Shown: one piece after another, positions 30,646 to 40,346 of the stretch
Layout of the letters: each line of letters opens with the position of its first letter
Numbering within the stretch: the stretch's first letter is position 1
Program-made: the position numbers and the translations under genes
Notes under the pieces: generated by a model
Database searches by the model: none
Seen by the model: the letters and a program-made list of their open reading frames with translations, nothing else
What the model was told of the DNA's origin: nothing
Source: Micromonospora coriariae
GTDB lineage: Bacteria; Actinomycetota; Actinomycetes; Mycobacteriales; Micromonosporaceae
DNA: 64,000 nucleotides
Assembly (NCBI RefSeq): GCF_900091455.1
Contig: NZ_LT607412.1
Span: 2,666,001-2,730,000, forward strand
Direction: 5' to 3'

Positions 30646-31338
30646 CCGTCTGCGGGTAGGCGTCGAGCAGTCCCTTCGGTGCCAGTCCTGGCGCTGTTCT
30701 GGGCCGCGTTCACGATCCTCGAAGGACAAGGTGGGGCGCCCTACCGGACGAGTCTCAATGGCGGTTGTCAAGCGGCGGCGCCGGCGGCAGGAGTGGCCTG
30801 GGGGTTAGAAGAAGATCGCGGATGACTGGTTAGGGCATCGCACCCCTGTTCGACCCGTCCGTGGTTGTCGGGCATCGTCGGCCACTGCCGCTGTCCTTGG
30901 CTGTATCGATGGCTGTATGACCGGCCGGCGCTGACCGTCTGATCCGTAGATTCCCAAGAGCATGCCAAGGCCGTCCGATGCCGTCCGCCTGGTCCTGGTC
31001 CTCAAGCGCTCGGCAACTCGATCGGTCCCGTCCCGTCCGGTCCAGTCCGCCCCGGTGGCTCCCCCGCGTGGCTCCCAGACTGTCAGCTTGGGAATTGTCG
31101 ATCCCCGCCTGCCTGCTGGGTTGGCGGCCTGCTCTCGTCGGTCTTCGTGGCCTCGGCCGGCCCCTGCTGTCCTGGCTCAATGGCACGCTAATGGCACATG
31201 TGTGGTCCTCGCCGATGCACCGCATGATCAGCTTGCGCTTTGAACACGATCGGATCGGGGCCGGGCCGTCGATCCGGCGATCCGGCGATCCGATGGACCC
31301 GAGGAACCGGGCAGGCGCCTGGGCCGTCATAGCCTTTC
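30646..31338. other. Middle of the integration scar, no gene
   Basis: About 690 bases without a supportable gene. It holds the second duplicated block (30980-31077) with GTGGCTCC at 31055-31062 and 31068-31075, and a tandem ATGGCAC motif at about 31180-31199. These look like the ends of former integrated elements. Confidence 0.5.
30980..31077. repeat. Duplicated block bounding the TetR cassette, right copy
   Basis: Shares 24 identical bases (30980-31003) with 29196-29219 and continues with a diverged middle, then AGTCCGCCCCGGTGGCTCC and a second GTGGCTCCCA. Direct orientation relative to the left copy. Confidence 0.65.
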
Positions 31339-32151
31339 GTGAAGTCCCGGACGCGACGCCTACTCATCTCGGGTGCCCTTGCCGCTTTCGTGGCGGTGGG
31401 GATCCTCGCCACAGGTCATCACTACGTTTGGTGGGGACCCGAGCCACCACGCGATCCGGACGCGCTCGTACTGCGGATCCAGTTCGTCCAGGGCATGGGG
31501 CCCCAGTCCATTCGCCCGGTCCCCGACATTTCTGTATACGGGGACGGGCGCGTACTGACCACGGCGACCGAGTTCGCCGAGTTCCGCTTCCGGGAAGTCG
31601 TCAAGGATCAGCAGCTCACCCGTCTGGCGTACCGCCGGGTCTACCGCGACGCCCACCTTGCCGGGCTGTCCAAATCCCGTACCTTCGACAGCGACGCGCA
31701 GTGGCCTGACGCCGGTCCCACCGTAGTAACGCTCCTGGCCGGCGATGGGCAGCACGTCTCCACCCTGGAACCAGGCGCCAGCGGCACGCGCGTCTGGCTG
31801 ATCAAACGGCTTGCCGATCACCTGCGATCCCTGCCACGAAGCGACCTCGTACGCCCGCCAGTAACCTACAGGCCGACGCGGATGGCGATCGTGGCGTGGC
31901 AAGCCGGGGAGAACTCGTCCGAAAGCTCACCCAACGGGCGGACCCAGGTCACGCCATGGCCACTCTCGCCGATCGCGGCAGACCAGCAGCCAAGTTGCAC
32001 TCTTCTGAGGGGAACCGACGCTGAAGCCGCTGCGCGACTCGCCGACTCAGCCTCACCTGACACGCGATGGCGCAGCGGCATGCACCTTTACACGATGGCT
32101 CTCCGGCCGTTGTTGCCCGACGAGACCGACTGTACGGCGGCGATCCGATAA
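31339..32151 (+). CDS. Hypothetical membrane-anchored protein
   Basis: A 270-residue protein with an N-terminal signal-anchor (KSRTRRLLISGALAAFVAVG) and an external domain with strand-rich pattern (DALVLRIQFVQGMG, ISVYGDGRVLTT, TVVTLLAGDGQHVSTLE). GTG 31339 is the start. The first half resembles small secreted actinobacterial proteins that report a value from LVLRI to YGDGRV; no named family is certain. It lies inside the tRNA-Ala integration scar, so it may be horizontally acquired. Confidence 0.6.
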   Translation: MKSRTRRLLISGALAAFVAVGILATGHHYVWWGPEPPRDPDALVLRIQFVQGMGPQSIRPVPDISVYGDGRVLTTATEFAEFRFREVVKDQQLTRLAYRRVYRDAHLAGLSKSRTFDSDAQWPDAGPTVVTLLAGDGQHVSTLEPGASGTRVWLIKRLADHLRSLPRSDLVRPPVTYRPTRMAIVAWQAGENSSESSPNGRTQVTPWPLSPIAADQQPSCTLLRGTDAEAAARLADSASPDTRWRSGMHLYTMALRPLLPDETDCTAAIR

Positions 32152-32635
32152 GCAAGACCGCCGTCACCCCCACCGCCGGCCCCGTGCCAGACCTCAAACC
32201 CAGATCGACGTACATCGGATCCTGCGGGCACAAGCGAAGCCTCGCGCACTGGGCCCCGTGTGCGGGATCTCCTCTTCGGGCAAGTCGTAGACCGTCCAGC
32301 CTCCCAGGCATAAGGGGGTCGCCAGTCTGCCCCCATCCCCGGATAGGTGCCAAGGACTGCGGCGCCCGGTCGGTGTCACGGGTGGCCGCAGGCCATCGGC
32401 GTGCCGACGCGCAGCGCCCTTGACGCCGGCTGGGCGGCGTAGAGAATCGGGTACCCGGGGATGGGTCACACCCCGGTCCTCGTCGTCGTCCGAACGCGGT
32501 CAGTGTCCCCGAGATTCAGGGGCAAGCAGCTCTGCTGCGGGCCGCCCTCGGCCGCCGGGACCATCGGTAACGTGGTCCCGATGTGGTCCCGACGATCTTG
32601 CGGCGTGTCCCGCCGCAGGTCAGAGGCAGTATTGG
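32152..32635. other. Right edge of the integration scar, no gene
   Basis: No supportable gene. It ends with the tandem TGGTCCCGATG motif at 32573-32593 and the 3' end of tRNA-Ala. Open frames here have no family pattern. Confidence 0.55.
32573..32601. repeat. Tandem TGGTCCCGATG motif, right copy
   Basis: TGGTCCCGATG repeated in tandem (second copy ends ACG), then ATCTTGC. Matches the left copy at 29144-29175. Lies 35 bases from the tRNA-Ala att site, as expected for integrase arm sites. Confidence 0.5.
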
Positions 32636-32708
32636 TGGAGCCCAGGGGACTCGAACCCCTAACCCCTGCCTTGCAAAGGCAGTGCTCTGCCAGTTGAGCT
32701 AGGGCCCC
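32636..32708 (-). tRNA. tRNA-Ala (TGC anticodon)
   Basis: On the minus strand the 73-base sequence starts GGGGCCCTAGCTCAACTGGC, carries the anticodon loop CTTTGCAAG (anticodon TGC) and the T-loop GGTTCGAGTCC, and ends in GGGCTCCA. The acceptor stem pairs GGGGCCC with GGGCTCC (one G-T). The CCA tail is not encoded. The 3' end is the recombination target duplicated at 29020. Confidence 0.95.
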
Positions 32709-32753
32709 GTGGGCGGCGGCGGCTTCGCCGATCGTTCGCCGCCAAGCCGGACG

Positions 32754-32882
32754 TCAGCGCAGGTCGGGCGCGGTGGTCGCCTCGTGCCACAGGGCGCGCT
32801 CGTCGTTCGAGGCCTTCACCTTGTTGAACACGACGGCGGCCACGCCAACGACGCCGGCCAGAATCAGCAGCTTCTTGAACAT
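32754..32882 (-). CDS. DLW-39 family small membrane protein
   Basis: A 42-residue protein: MFKKLLILAGVVGVAAVVF forms one membrane helix, followed by NKVKASNDERALWHEAT. This matches the small actinobacterial DLW-39 family found next to DUF3566 and gyrA. It is too short for most gene finders. It lies between tRNA-Ala and tRNA-Ile. Function unknown. Confidence 0.85.
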   Translation of the reverse strand: MFKKLLILAGVVGVAAVVFNKVKASNDERALWHEATTAPDLR

Positions 32883-32925
32883 TGGGGACACCCCTCGCGC
32901 TCGACTACCGTCGGACGACGTGCGG

Positions 32926-32999
32926 TGGGGCTAGCTGGAATCGAACCAGCGACCTCAGAGTTATCAGCTCTGCGCTCTAACCGACTGAGCTATAGCCCC
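32926..32999 (-). tRNA. tRNA-Ile (GAT anticodon)
   Basis: On the minus strand the 74-base sequence begins GGGGCTATAGCTCAGTCGGT, has anticodon loop CTGATAACT (anticodon GAT), T-loop GGTTCGATTCC and ends CTAGCCCCA. Acceptor stem pairs GGGGCTA with TAGCCCC. A tRNA-Ile/tRNA-Ala pair downstream of gyrA is a standard actinobacterial arrangement. Confidence 0.96.
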
Positions 33000-33149
33000 G
33001 TGTTGCGACGAGCAAGGTTAACCCATCCGCTCAGCCGGCCCCAAATCGGGGGCCGGGCCCGCGAGCCGGGCCGTCGACACCTGCAAAACCTACCTGAGTA
33101 CGAGACGCCGGAGCGACCGCATTCCGCGGCGCCCCGGCGTCCCGATCGC

Positions 33150-34055
33150 TCAGTCCCGCTCGGCGAGGGTCAACTCGATCCCGCCGACCAGGTCGGCGCA
33201 GACGTTGTAGACGAACGCTCCCAGCGTGGCCAGCGCGGTGAAGAGCACCACGTTGACCAGGCCGATCAGCGCCGAGCTGAGGATCACGCCCTTGGCGGTG
33301 ATCTGGAAGCCGCTGGTGCTCTGCCCCCCGCCGGCGTTCACCAGGTCGCTCAGGCTGTCGTTGACGCTCTGGAACACCCCCATCGCGTCCAGCGCCAGGT
33401 AGAGCACCGACGTGGCGACCACCACGACGATGAAGAGCACCACCGAGACGGCGAACGCGAACTTCATCACGGACCAGGGGTCGATCCGCTTCAGGTTCAG
33501 CCGGGCCCGGCGCGGCCCGCGGGACGCGGCCGAGCTGACCGAGGTACGCGCTGCGCGTACCGCCTCACCGACCCGGGCCGCCCCGACCGCCGACGCGTTC
33601 CCGATTCCCGGCGGCAGGCCGCCGCCGCTGGCCGGGCGGCTGGTGCCGGTGGCACGCCCCCCGTCCGGCTGCGGCTGGGTCATGCCCGGCGTGATCCGGG
33701 GCTGCGTGCCGGTGGCCCCGGTGGATGCCGCCTCGCCCGGCCGGACACTGATCGGCTGGGTGGTCGTGGGACGGGCCGGGGTCGCCGCCGCCACCGGAGG
33801 CGCGTCGGTGGACGCCGGCGCCTCGACGCCGGACGTCTCGGTCTTGTCGCCCGATCCACCGTCCTCGCCGGGCTGGTCCGGCGGGGGTGTCATGCCGGGA
33901 GCCCGGGTGAATTTCGGGGCAGGCGCGTCGGCGGGGACCGTTGCCCGGCCCACGGCCGCGCGGCCGGTCGCTGGTGTGCCGCCCTTGGCGGCCTCCTCGT
34001 CGACCGGGTTGGCCGAGGTCCCCGTGTTCCCCGACTTCGCCTGTGTCTCCGTCAT
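33150..34055 (-). CDS. DUF3566 membrane protein downstream of gyrA
   Basis: A 301-residue protein. The first 180 residues are Pro/Thr/Gly-rich and disordered. The C-terminal 120 residues are the DUF3566 domain with two membrane helices (SVMKFAFAVSVVLFIVVVVA and LIGLVNVVLFTALATLGAFV). It starts 4 bases after the gyrA stop, so it is cotranscribed with gyrase. In mycobacteria the homologue (CwsA-like position) is linked to cell wall or division; this is not proven for DUF3566. Confidence 0.88.
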   Translation of the reverse strand: MTETQAKSGNTGTSANPVDEEAAKGGTPATGRAAVGRATVPADAPAPKFTRAPGMTPPPDQPGEDGGSGDKTETSGVEAPASTDAPPVAAATPARPTTTQPISVRPGEAASTGATGTQPRITPGMTQPQPDGGRATGTSRPASGGGLPPGIGNASAVGAARVGEAVRAARTSVSSAASRGPRRARLNLKRIDPWSVMKFAFAVSVVLFIVVVVATSVLYLALDAMGVFQSVNDSLSDLVNAGGGQSTSGFQITAKGVILSSALIGLVNVVLFTALATLGAFVYNVCADLVGGIELTLAERD

Positions 34056-34059
34056 TCAA

Positions 34060-36582
34060 CTAGTCCTGTTCGTCGGGTTCGTCGGCATTGCGAGCAATGG
34101 CCACGATAGTCACGCCGTCCGGGAGGTCCATCAGCTTGACCCCCATTGTGTTCCGGTCACGCGTACGGCGTACAGGCTTCACCGGAGTCCGGATGACACC
34201 ACCGTTGCTGGTGATCGCGAACAACTCGTCGTCCGGGTCGATCACCACCGCGCCGACCAGACCACCGCGCCGCTCGGTGATCTTCGCAGTCAACACGCCC
34301 TTACCTCCCCGGCCCTGCACCGGGTATTCCTCGATCGGGGTACGTTTCGCGTATCCCCCGTTCGTGGCCACCAGAACGTCCAGGCCCTCCCGAACGACCT
34401 CCATGGCGAGCAGGACGTCGTCGTCCGTGAAGCGCATGCCGATCACGCCGGAGGTGGCGCGACCCATCGGCCGCAGCGCCTCGTCGGAGGCGTTGAACCG
34501 GATCGCCTGCGCCTTCTTGGAGACCAGCAGCAGGTCGTTCTCCGGCGCAACCAGCGCAGCACCGACCAGCTCGTCCTCATCGCGCAGGTTGATCGCGATG
34601 ATTCCGCCGGAACGGTTGGAGTCGAACTCCTCGAGCCGCGTCTTCTTCACCAGGCCGTTCTTCGTGGCCAGTACCAGATAGGGGGCTACCTGGTAGTTCG
34701 GGATTTCGATGATCTGCGCGATCTGCTCGTCGGGCAGGAAGGCGAGCAGGTTGGCCACGTGCTGGCCCTTGGCTACCCTACTGGCCTCCGGCAACTCGTA
34801 CGCCTTCGCCCGGTAGACGCGTCCCTTGTTCGTGAAGAACAGGATCCAGTCGTGGGTGGAGCATACGAAGAAGTGGCTGACAATGTCGTCCTGCCGCAGC
34901 GTGGCGCCGCTGACACCCTTGCCACCTCGGCGCTGCGAGCGGTAGAGATCCACCTTGGTCCGCTTGGCGTACCCGGTCCGGGTGATCGTGACGACCACGT
35001 CCTCCCGGGCGATGAGGTCCTCCATCGAGACCTCGCCGTCGAACGGGATGATCTGCGTACGTCGCTCGTCGCCCCACTTGGCGACGATCTCGCCCAGCTC
35101 CTCCGAGACGATCTTCCGCTGCCGCTCGGGCTTGGCGAGGATGTCCTTGAGGTCGGCGATCTCGATCTCGAGCTTCGCCAGGTCGTCGACGATCCGCTGC
35201 CGCTCCAGGGCGGCGAGACGGCGCAGCTGCATGTCCAGGATCGCGGTCGCCTGGATCTCGTCGATCTCCAGCAGCCGGATCAGGCCCTGCCGGGCGTCGT
35301 CCACCGTCGGCGAGCGCCGGATCAGGGCGATCACCTCGTCCAGCGCGTCCAGCGCCTTACCGAGGCCGCGCAGGATGTGCGCCCGCTCCTCGGCCTTGCG
35401 CAGACGGAACGCGGTCCGCCGGCGGATCACGTCGATCTGGTGCTCGACGTAGTAGCGGATGAACTGCGCCAGGTTGAGCGTGCGCGGCACCCCGTCGACC
35501 AGGGCCAGCATGTTGGCGCCGAAGGTCTCCTGGAGCTGGGTGTGCTTGTAGAGGTTGTTCAGCACGACCTTGGCGACCGCGTCGCGCTTGAGCACGAGCA
35601 CGATCCGCATGCCGGTACGACCGGAGGACTCGTCGCGGATGTCGGCGATCCCGGCGAGCTTGCCCTCCTTGATCAGCTCCGCGATCCGCTCGGCGAGATT
35701 GTCCGGGTTGACCTGGTAGGGCAGCTCGCTGACGACCAGGCAGGGCCGGCCCCGCTTGTCCTCCTCGACCTCCACCACCGCGCGCATCCGGATCGAGCCG
35801 CGGCCGGTGCGGTACGCGTCCTGGATCGCGGTGGTGCCGACGATCAGGCCGTGGGTCGGGAAGTCCGGACCCTTGACGATGCCGAGCAGGGCTTCGAGGG
35901 TGGTCTCCTCGTCCTCCTCCGGGTGCTCCAGGCACCACTGCACCGCCGCGCCGATCTCCCGCAGGTTGTGCGGCGGGATCTTGGTGGCCATGCCGACCGC
36001 GATGCCCTCGGAGCCGTTCACCAGCAGGTTGGGGATCCGCGACGGCAGGATGGTGGGCTCCTTGGCCCGGCCGTCGTAGTTGTCCTGCAGGTCGACGGTG
36101 TCCTCGTCGATGTCCCGCAGCATCTCCATGGCCAGCGGATCGAGCTTGCACTCGGTGTATCGCATGGCGGCGGCCGGGTCGTTGCCGGGAGAACCGAAGT
36201 TGCCGTTTCCGTCGACCAGCGGATACCGCAGCGACCAGGGCTGCGCCATCCGGACCAGCGCGTCGTAGATCGCCGAGTCGCCGTGCGGGTGGAACTGACC
36301 CATCACGTCGCCGACGACCCGGGAACACTTCACGTAGCCGCGGTCCGGACGGTAGCCCGAGTCGAACATGGCGTAGAGGATCTTGCGGTGCACCGGCTTG
36401 AGCCCGTCCCGGACGTCCGGGAGCGCACGACCGACGATGACGCTCATCGCGTAGTCGAGGTAGGAGCGCTGCATCTCCACCTCGAGCCCGACCGGTTCGA
36501 TCCGGTCGTGCGCGACCACGGCGGCGATGGCCTCGGCGGGGACCTCGGGCTCGTTCGGTGTGGACTCGGGGGAATCGGTCAC
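34060..36582 (-). CDS. gyrA: DNA gyrase subunit A
   Basis: An 840-residue type II topoisomerase subunit that cuts and rejoins DNA to introduce negative supercoils with GyrB. The catalytic Tyr142 is in AAMRYTECK. The quinolone pocket reads [10 protein letters not shown] with Ser103 and Asp107, the quinolone-sensitive residues at E. coli positions 83 and 87. The GyrA box QRRGGKG marks the DNA-wrapping C-terminal domain. It follows gyrB by 130 bases that hold DnaA-box-like motifs. Confidence 0.98.
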   Translation of the reverse strand: MTDSPESTPNEPEVPAEAIAAVVAHDRIEPVGLEVEMQRSYLDYAMSVIVGRALPDVRDGLKPVHRKILYAMFDSGYRPDRGYVKCSRVVGDVMGQFHPHGDSAIYDALVRMAQPWSLRYPLVDGNGNFGSPGNDPAAAMRYTECKLDPLAMEMLRDIDEDTVDLQDNYDGRAKEPTILPSRIPNLLVNGSEGIAVGMATKIPPHNLREIGAAVQWCLEHPEEDEETTLEALLGIVKGPDFPTHGLIVGTTAIQDAYRTGRGSIRMRAVVEVEEDKRGRPCLVVSELPYQVNPDNLAERIAELIKEGKLAGIADIRDESSGRTGMRIVLVLKRDAVAKVVLNNLYKHTQLQETFGANMLALVDGVPRTLNLAQFIRYYVEHQIDVIRRRTAFRLRKAEERAHILRGLGKALDALDEVIALIRRSPTVDDARQGLIRLLEIDEIQATAILDMQLRRLAALERQRIVDDLAKLEIEIADLKDILAKPERQRKIVSEELGEIVAKWGDERRTQIIPFDGEVSMEDLIAREDVVVTITRTGYAKRTKVDLYRSQRRGGKGVSGATLRQDDIVSHFFVCSTHDWILFFTNKGRVYRAKAYELPEASRVAKGQHVANLLAFLPDEQIAQIIEIPNYQVAPYLVLATKNGLVKKTRLEEFDSNRSGGIIAINLRDEDELVGAALVAPENDLLLVSKKAQAIRFNASDEALRPMGRATSGVIGMRFTDDDVLLAMEVVREGLDVLVATNGGYAKRTPIEEYPVQGRGGKGVLTAKITERRGGLVGAVVIDPDDELFAITSNGGVIRTPVKPVRRTRDRNTMGVKLMDLPDGVTIVAIARNADEPDEQD

Positions 36583-36618
36583 TGTATACCCTTATCAGAC
36601 TCAGAGTCGTTTTCGTGC

Positions 36619-36670
36619 TGTGGATAACGGCTGTGGATACTGGCCAAGCTGTGGATAACTCTGTGGATCG
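36619..36670. promoter_or_regulatory. Cluster of DnaA-box-like 9-mers between gyrB and gyrA
   Basis: Four direct copies lie on the plus strand: TGTGGATAA (36619-36627), TGTGGATAC (36632-36640), TGTGGATAA (36650-36658) and TGTGGATCG (36662-36670). The first and third are exact reverse complements of the DnaA box TTATCCACA. They occupy the 130-base gap upstream of gyrA. DnaA binding could control gyrA or titrate DnaA. Confidence 0.7.
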
Positions 36671-36712
36671 GCGGGTCGGTCGGGTGCACACCGGCCGACC
36701 CGCCGAGCTCCA

Positions 36713-38659
36713 TCAGATGTCCAGGAACCGCACGTCCTTGGCGTTGCGCTGGATGAACGACCGGCGCGCCTCGACGTCCTCACCCATCAGCACGCTGAAC
36801 AACTCGTCGGCGGTCGCCGCGTCGTCGAGCGTGACCTGACGCAGAGTACGCGTTGCCGGGTTCATAGTGGTTTCCCACAGCTCGGGATAGTTCATCTCGC
36901 CGAGGCCCTTGAACCGCTGAATGTCGTCCGGCTTGGCGTTCGGCTTCTTCTGCTGGCGCAGCGCGATCAGCCCGTCCCGCTCACGATCGGAGTAGGCGTA
37001 CTGGGCGTCGTCGCCCTTCTTGTTCCACTTGATCTTGTAGAGCGGCGGGGCTGCCAGGTAGACGTGGCCCATCTCGACGAGTGGACGCATGAAGCGGAAG
37101 AGCAGGGTGAGCAGCAGCGTCTGGATGTGCTGGCCGTCGACGTCCGCGTCGGCCATCAGCACCACCTTGTGGTACCGCAGCTTCTCCATGTCGAAGTCGT
37201 CGTGGATGCCGGTGCCCAGCGCGGTGATCAGCGCCTGGACCTCGTTGTTCTTCAGCACCCGGTCGATCCGGGCCTTCTCCACATTGAGGATCTTGCCGCG
37301 GATCGGCAGGATCGCCTGGGTGCGTGGGTCGCGACCCTGCTTGGCCGAGCCGCCGGCCGAGTCACCCTCGACGATGAACACCTCGGACTCACGGGGGTCG
37401 GTCGACTGGCAGTCGGCCAGCTTGCCCGGCATCGAGCCGGACTCCAGCAGCGACTTGCGTCGGGCCAGCTTGCGCGCCTGCTGCGCGGCGATCCGGGCCC
37501 GGGCCGCCTGGGACGCCTTCTGAATGATCGTCTTGGCCTCGGCCGGGTTGCGGTCGAACCAGTCGACCAGCCGGTCGTTGCAGACCCGCTGCACGAAGCT
37601 CTTCACCGGTGTGTTGCCCAGCTTGGTCTTGGTCTGGCCCTCGAACTGCGGATTGGTCAGCTTGACCGAGATGATCGCGGCCAAGCCCTCGCGGATGTCC
37701 TCGCCGGAGAGCTTCTCGTCGCCCTTGAGCAGCTTCTTGTCGGTGCCGTACCGGTTGACCACGCTGGTCAGCGCGGACCGGAAGCCCTCCTCGTGGGTGC
37801 CGCCCTCGTGCGTGTTGATGTTGTTGGCGAAGGTGTAGACCGACTCGCCGTACGACTCGTTCCACTGCATGGCGATCTCGAGGGACATGCCCTCCTCCTC
37901 GGCCCCGAACTCGACCACCGTCTTGTGCATCGGGTTCTTGGAGGCGTTGAGGTGTCGGACGAAGTCGGCGATACCGCCGTCGTAGCGGAAGGTGACCTCG
38001 CGGGTCTTGCCGTCCTCGTCCTCGGCCACCCGCTCGTCGAGCAGGTGGATGGTGATGCCCCGGTTGAGGAAGGCCATCTCCTGGAGGCGTCGGTAGATGG
38101 TCTGGAAGTCGAAGTCGATCGTCTCGAAGACGTCGGGGTCGGGCCAGAAGGAGACCGCCGAGCCGGTGAGGTCGGTGGCCTCGCCCTTCTCCAGCGGGCT
38201 CGGCTTGGAGTTGGTGTAGTGCTGCCGCCACACGGAGCCGGACTTGTGGATCTCGACGAACATCTTCGTGGAGAGCGCGTTCACCACTGAGACACCGACG
38301 CCGTGCAGACCGCCGGAGACCGCGTACGCCTTGCCGTCGAACTTGCCACCCGCGTGCAGCACCGTCAGCGCGACCTCGACGCCCGGCTTCTTGAGCTTCG
38401 GGTGGAGGTCGACCGGGAAGCCACGGCCGTTGTCGGTGACCTGGACCCCACCGTCGGCGAGCAGCACGACGTCGATGGTGTCGCAGTAGCCGGCCATCGC
38501 CTCGTCGACCGCGTTGTCGACGACCTCCCAGACGAGGTGGTGCAGACCGCGCTCGCCGGTGGACCCGATGTACATACCGGGCCGCTTGCGAACCGCCTCC
38601 AGCCCCTCGAGAACGGTGATCGACTCTGCGCCGTACTCCTGCTTGTCCTGCGCTGCCAC
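36713..38659 (-). CDS. gyrB: DNA gyrase subunit B
   Basis: A 648-residue ATPase subunit of gyrase. The GHKL ATP-binding region shows [32 protein letters not shown] and [15 protein letters not shown]. The TOPRIM metal-binding motifs are VEGDSAGG and [11 protein letters not shown], and the end [20 protein letters not shown] is typical. GTG 38659 gives [14 protein letters not shown], the usual actinobacterial N-terminus. The open frame continues 237 bases upstream but without family content. Confidence 0.97.
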   Translation of the reverse strand: MAAQDKQEYGAESITVLEGLEAVRKRPGMYIGSTGERGLHHLVWEVVDNAVDEAMAGYCDTIDVVLLADGGVQVTDNGRGFPVDLHPKLKKPGVEVALTVLHAGGKFDGKAYAVSGGLHGVGVSVVNALSTKMFVEIHKSGSVWRQHYTNSKPSPLEKGEATDLTGSAVSFWPDPDVFETIDFDFQTIYRRLQEMAFLNRGITIHLLDERVAEDEDGKTREVTFRYDGGIADFVRHLNASKNPMHKTVVEFGAEEEGMSLEIAMQWNESYGESVYTFANNINTHEGGTHEEGFRSALTSVVNRYGTDKKLLKGDEKLSGEDIREGLAAIISVKLTNPQFEGQTKTKLGNTPVKSFVQRVCNDRLVDWFDRNPAEAKTIIQKASQAARARIAAQQARKLARRKSLLESGSMPGKLADCQSTDPRESEVFIVEGDSAGGSAKQGRDPRTQAILPIRGKILNVEKARIDRVLKNNEVQALITALGTGIHDDFDMEKLRYHKVVLMADADVDGQHIQTLLLTLLFRFMRPLVEMGHVYLAAPPLYKIKWNKKGDDAQYAYSDRERDGLIALRQQKKPNAKPDDIQRFKGLGEMNYPELWETTMNPATRTLRQVTLDDAATADELFSVLMGEDVEARRSFIQRNAKDVRFLDI

Positions 38660-39183
38660 CCTCGGCCACTTTCTCGCGTCGTCCGCGCCAAAATGGGCGC
38701 GTCGGGCGCGGGTTCGGCGGACAGGACGCGACGTCGGCGCGCGGACCGGTGCCGGAAATTTCCGGACAGCGGGTCGAACGCGCCGGTCGCCGCGGTTTGC
38801 CCGCGGATCGCGATCGGCTCGACCCGACGTGGAGAATGACTCTGGGGCCACCGGCCCCGTCCCTCGCTCCGCACCGGGTCTTCGTCTCACCGTCAATCCT
38901 ACTGTGCGCGGAGGACAGAACCACCAGTCGGCACCCTCAGCGAGGCGGCTGAGAAGTCCATAGCCGGCAGAACCCCATTGCCCGCGACTCCCCCCACACG
39001 CCAGGCTCCGATCGGACGCGCCGCCCCGGAACGGGTTGACCCGCGGCCGGGCGGGTCGGGGGTCGCGGCCGGGCCGCCCGTGCCGTACGTTTGCGGCGCC
39101 CCGGAAGCGGGCTTGATCTTTAGCGGCCGGAACCGGGACGATCGACCCGATCGACCCGACACGTGCTCTTTAAGAGGTGACAG
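38660..39183. other. Intergenic region upstream of gyrB
   Basis: About 520 bases between divergent gyrB and the 184-residue hypothetical gene. The clearest element is a perfect 14-base palindrome, CCGGAAATTTCCGG at 38752-38765, about 93 bases before gyrB. CTCTT-T-AAGAG at 39166-39176 overlaps the ribosome site of the rightward gene. No gene is supported. Confidence 0.5.
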
Positions 39184-39738
39184 ATGGGGCTGGACAACGT
39201 CGCGGTGCACTGGCCGCGGACCGGCCGCTTCTACGATCCGGTCGCTCCGGCCGAGTTCGTCGACTTCGGCGAGATCGTCGACCTGCCACGAATCTCCGCT
39301 CCGACGGCGGCGCTGGCTGAGCTGATCGCGAAGACCGGCACCGTCCGGGCGACCGCGTACACCGAGCTGGTGGATCTGCTGCTCGGCCTGGAAGGTGTGT
39401 TGTACGCCACAGACGCCGCGGCCGAGGACGAGGACCCGGTGATCGACCCGGACGGGTGCGCCTGGATCGCCGGCGGCATCGAACGGTTCGTCACCGGCCA
39501 CCGTGCGCACGGCGAGGCCGTGACGTTCGAGTCGGTGAGCGTCGTGCTGCGCTCGCTGCTCGGCGACGGGCGGCTGGCCGAGCAGCAGCTGCGCTGGCTG
39601 GAGAGCCGGCTGGACGCGCTGCGCGACGAGAGCGGCGACCCGCCGCAGTGGAATTTCACCTGCGCCGAACTGGGTGTGCTGGCGGCGTTCTACAGGCGCT
39701 GCGCCGAGCGCGGCTTCGCCGTCTACGCCGACGCCTGA
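39184..39738 (+). CDS. Hypothetical 184-residue protein
   Basis: ATG 39184 follows AAGAGG. A soluble, mostly helical acidic protein (for example AAFYRRCAERGFAVYA at the end and QLRWLESRLDALRDE). No family recognised; it resembles Micromonosporaceae proteins of unknown function. Its end overlaps the convergent OhrR-like gene by 16 bases. Confidence 0.75.
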   Translation: MGLDNVAVHWPRTGRFYDPVAPAEFVDFGEIVDLPRISAPTAALAELIAKTGTVRATAYTELVDLLLGLEGVLYATDAAAEDEDPVIDPDGCAWIAGGIERFVTGHRAHGEAVTFESVSVVLRSLLGDGRLAEQQLRWLESRLDALRDESGDPPQWNFTCAELGVLAAFYRRCAERGFAVYADA

Positions 39739-40226
39739 CCGGCCGGCCCGGGATCGGCGGCGGTCTGGTCGTCGCCTCCGGGGCGGTTGGCCGCGGCGAT
39801 CACCTGGGTCAGCACCACGTGCAGGTGCCGCAGGTCCTCGACCGGCAGCCCGAGCCGCTGGACGATCGCAGCCGGGATCTGCTCGGCCCGGCTGCGCAGG
39901 GCGACTCCGCTGGGGGTGAGGGTGACAGCGAGGCTGCGTTCGTCGGCGGCGTCGCGCTCACGGCGCAGGTAGCCGGCGGCTTCGAGCCGCTTGAGCAGGG
40001 GCGACAGGGTGCCCGGGTCGAGCTGCAACAGCCGGCTGAGGTCCCGGCCGGACAGCGGCGCGTGCTGCCAGAGCGCGAGCATGACCAGATACTGCGGGTG
40101 GGTGAGGCCCATCGGCTCCAGCAGCGGGCGATAGACGGCCACGACACTGCGCGCCGCCACCGACAGGGCGAAACAGACCTGTTGCTCCAGCGCCAGCGGG
40201 TCGACGCCGTCCGGTCGTTCGCTCAT
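39723..40226 (-). CDS. OhrR-like MarR-family peroxide-sensing regulator
   Basis: A 167-residue winged-helix regulator. The N-terminus QQVCFALSVAARSVVAVYRP places Cys18 and Tyr32 at the spacing of the peroxide-reactive Cys15 and Tyr29 of OhrR. The wing region DERSLAVTLTPSG and helix SRLLQLDPGTLSPLLKRLE fit MarR proteins. OhrR represses an organic hydroperoxide reductase until oxidised. No ohr gene is in the window; the divergent neighbour is a 75-residue basic protein. Confidence 0.85.
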   Translation of the reverse strand: MSERPDGVDPLALEQQVCFALSVAARSVVAVYRPLLEPMGLTHPQYLVMLALWQHAPLSGRDLSRLLQLDPGTLSPLLKRLEAAGYLRRERDAADERSLAVTLTPSGVALRSRAEQIPAAIVQRLGLPVEDLRHLHVVLTQVIAAANRPGGDDQTAADPGPAGQASA

Positions 40227-40265
40227 CGGTTGCCCTCCTCAGACACAGTGGCTATCGTACCGATC

Positions 40266-40294
40266 ATTGGTGCACAAACTATTAGTACACCAAT
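40266..40294. promoter_or_regulatory. Operator candidate for the OhrR-like regulator
   Basis: Inverted repeat ATTGGTG (40266-40272) and CACCAAT (40288-40294) around an AT-rich centre, lying between the divergent OhrR-like gene and the 75-residue gene. MarR/OhrR proteins bind such AT-rich palindromes at their own promoters. Confidence 0.6.
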
Positions 40295-40346
40295 GGTCTG
40301 CCCCGGTGCTCGGGCGGAACGACGGCGCGCAGGAAGAGGGCGGCAG

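Noticed and set aside
33412..36627. 1,071-codon plus-strand frame antisense to gyrA
   Set aside because: Mirrors gyrA codons; no domain motif and no ribosome site.
38660..38896. 79-codon N-terminal extension of GyrB
   Set aside because: GyrB homologues begin at or near [10 protein letters not shown]; the extension is Arg-rich with no family similarity and overlaps likely promoter DNA.
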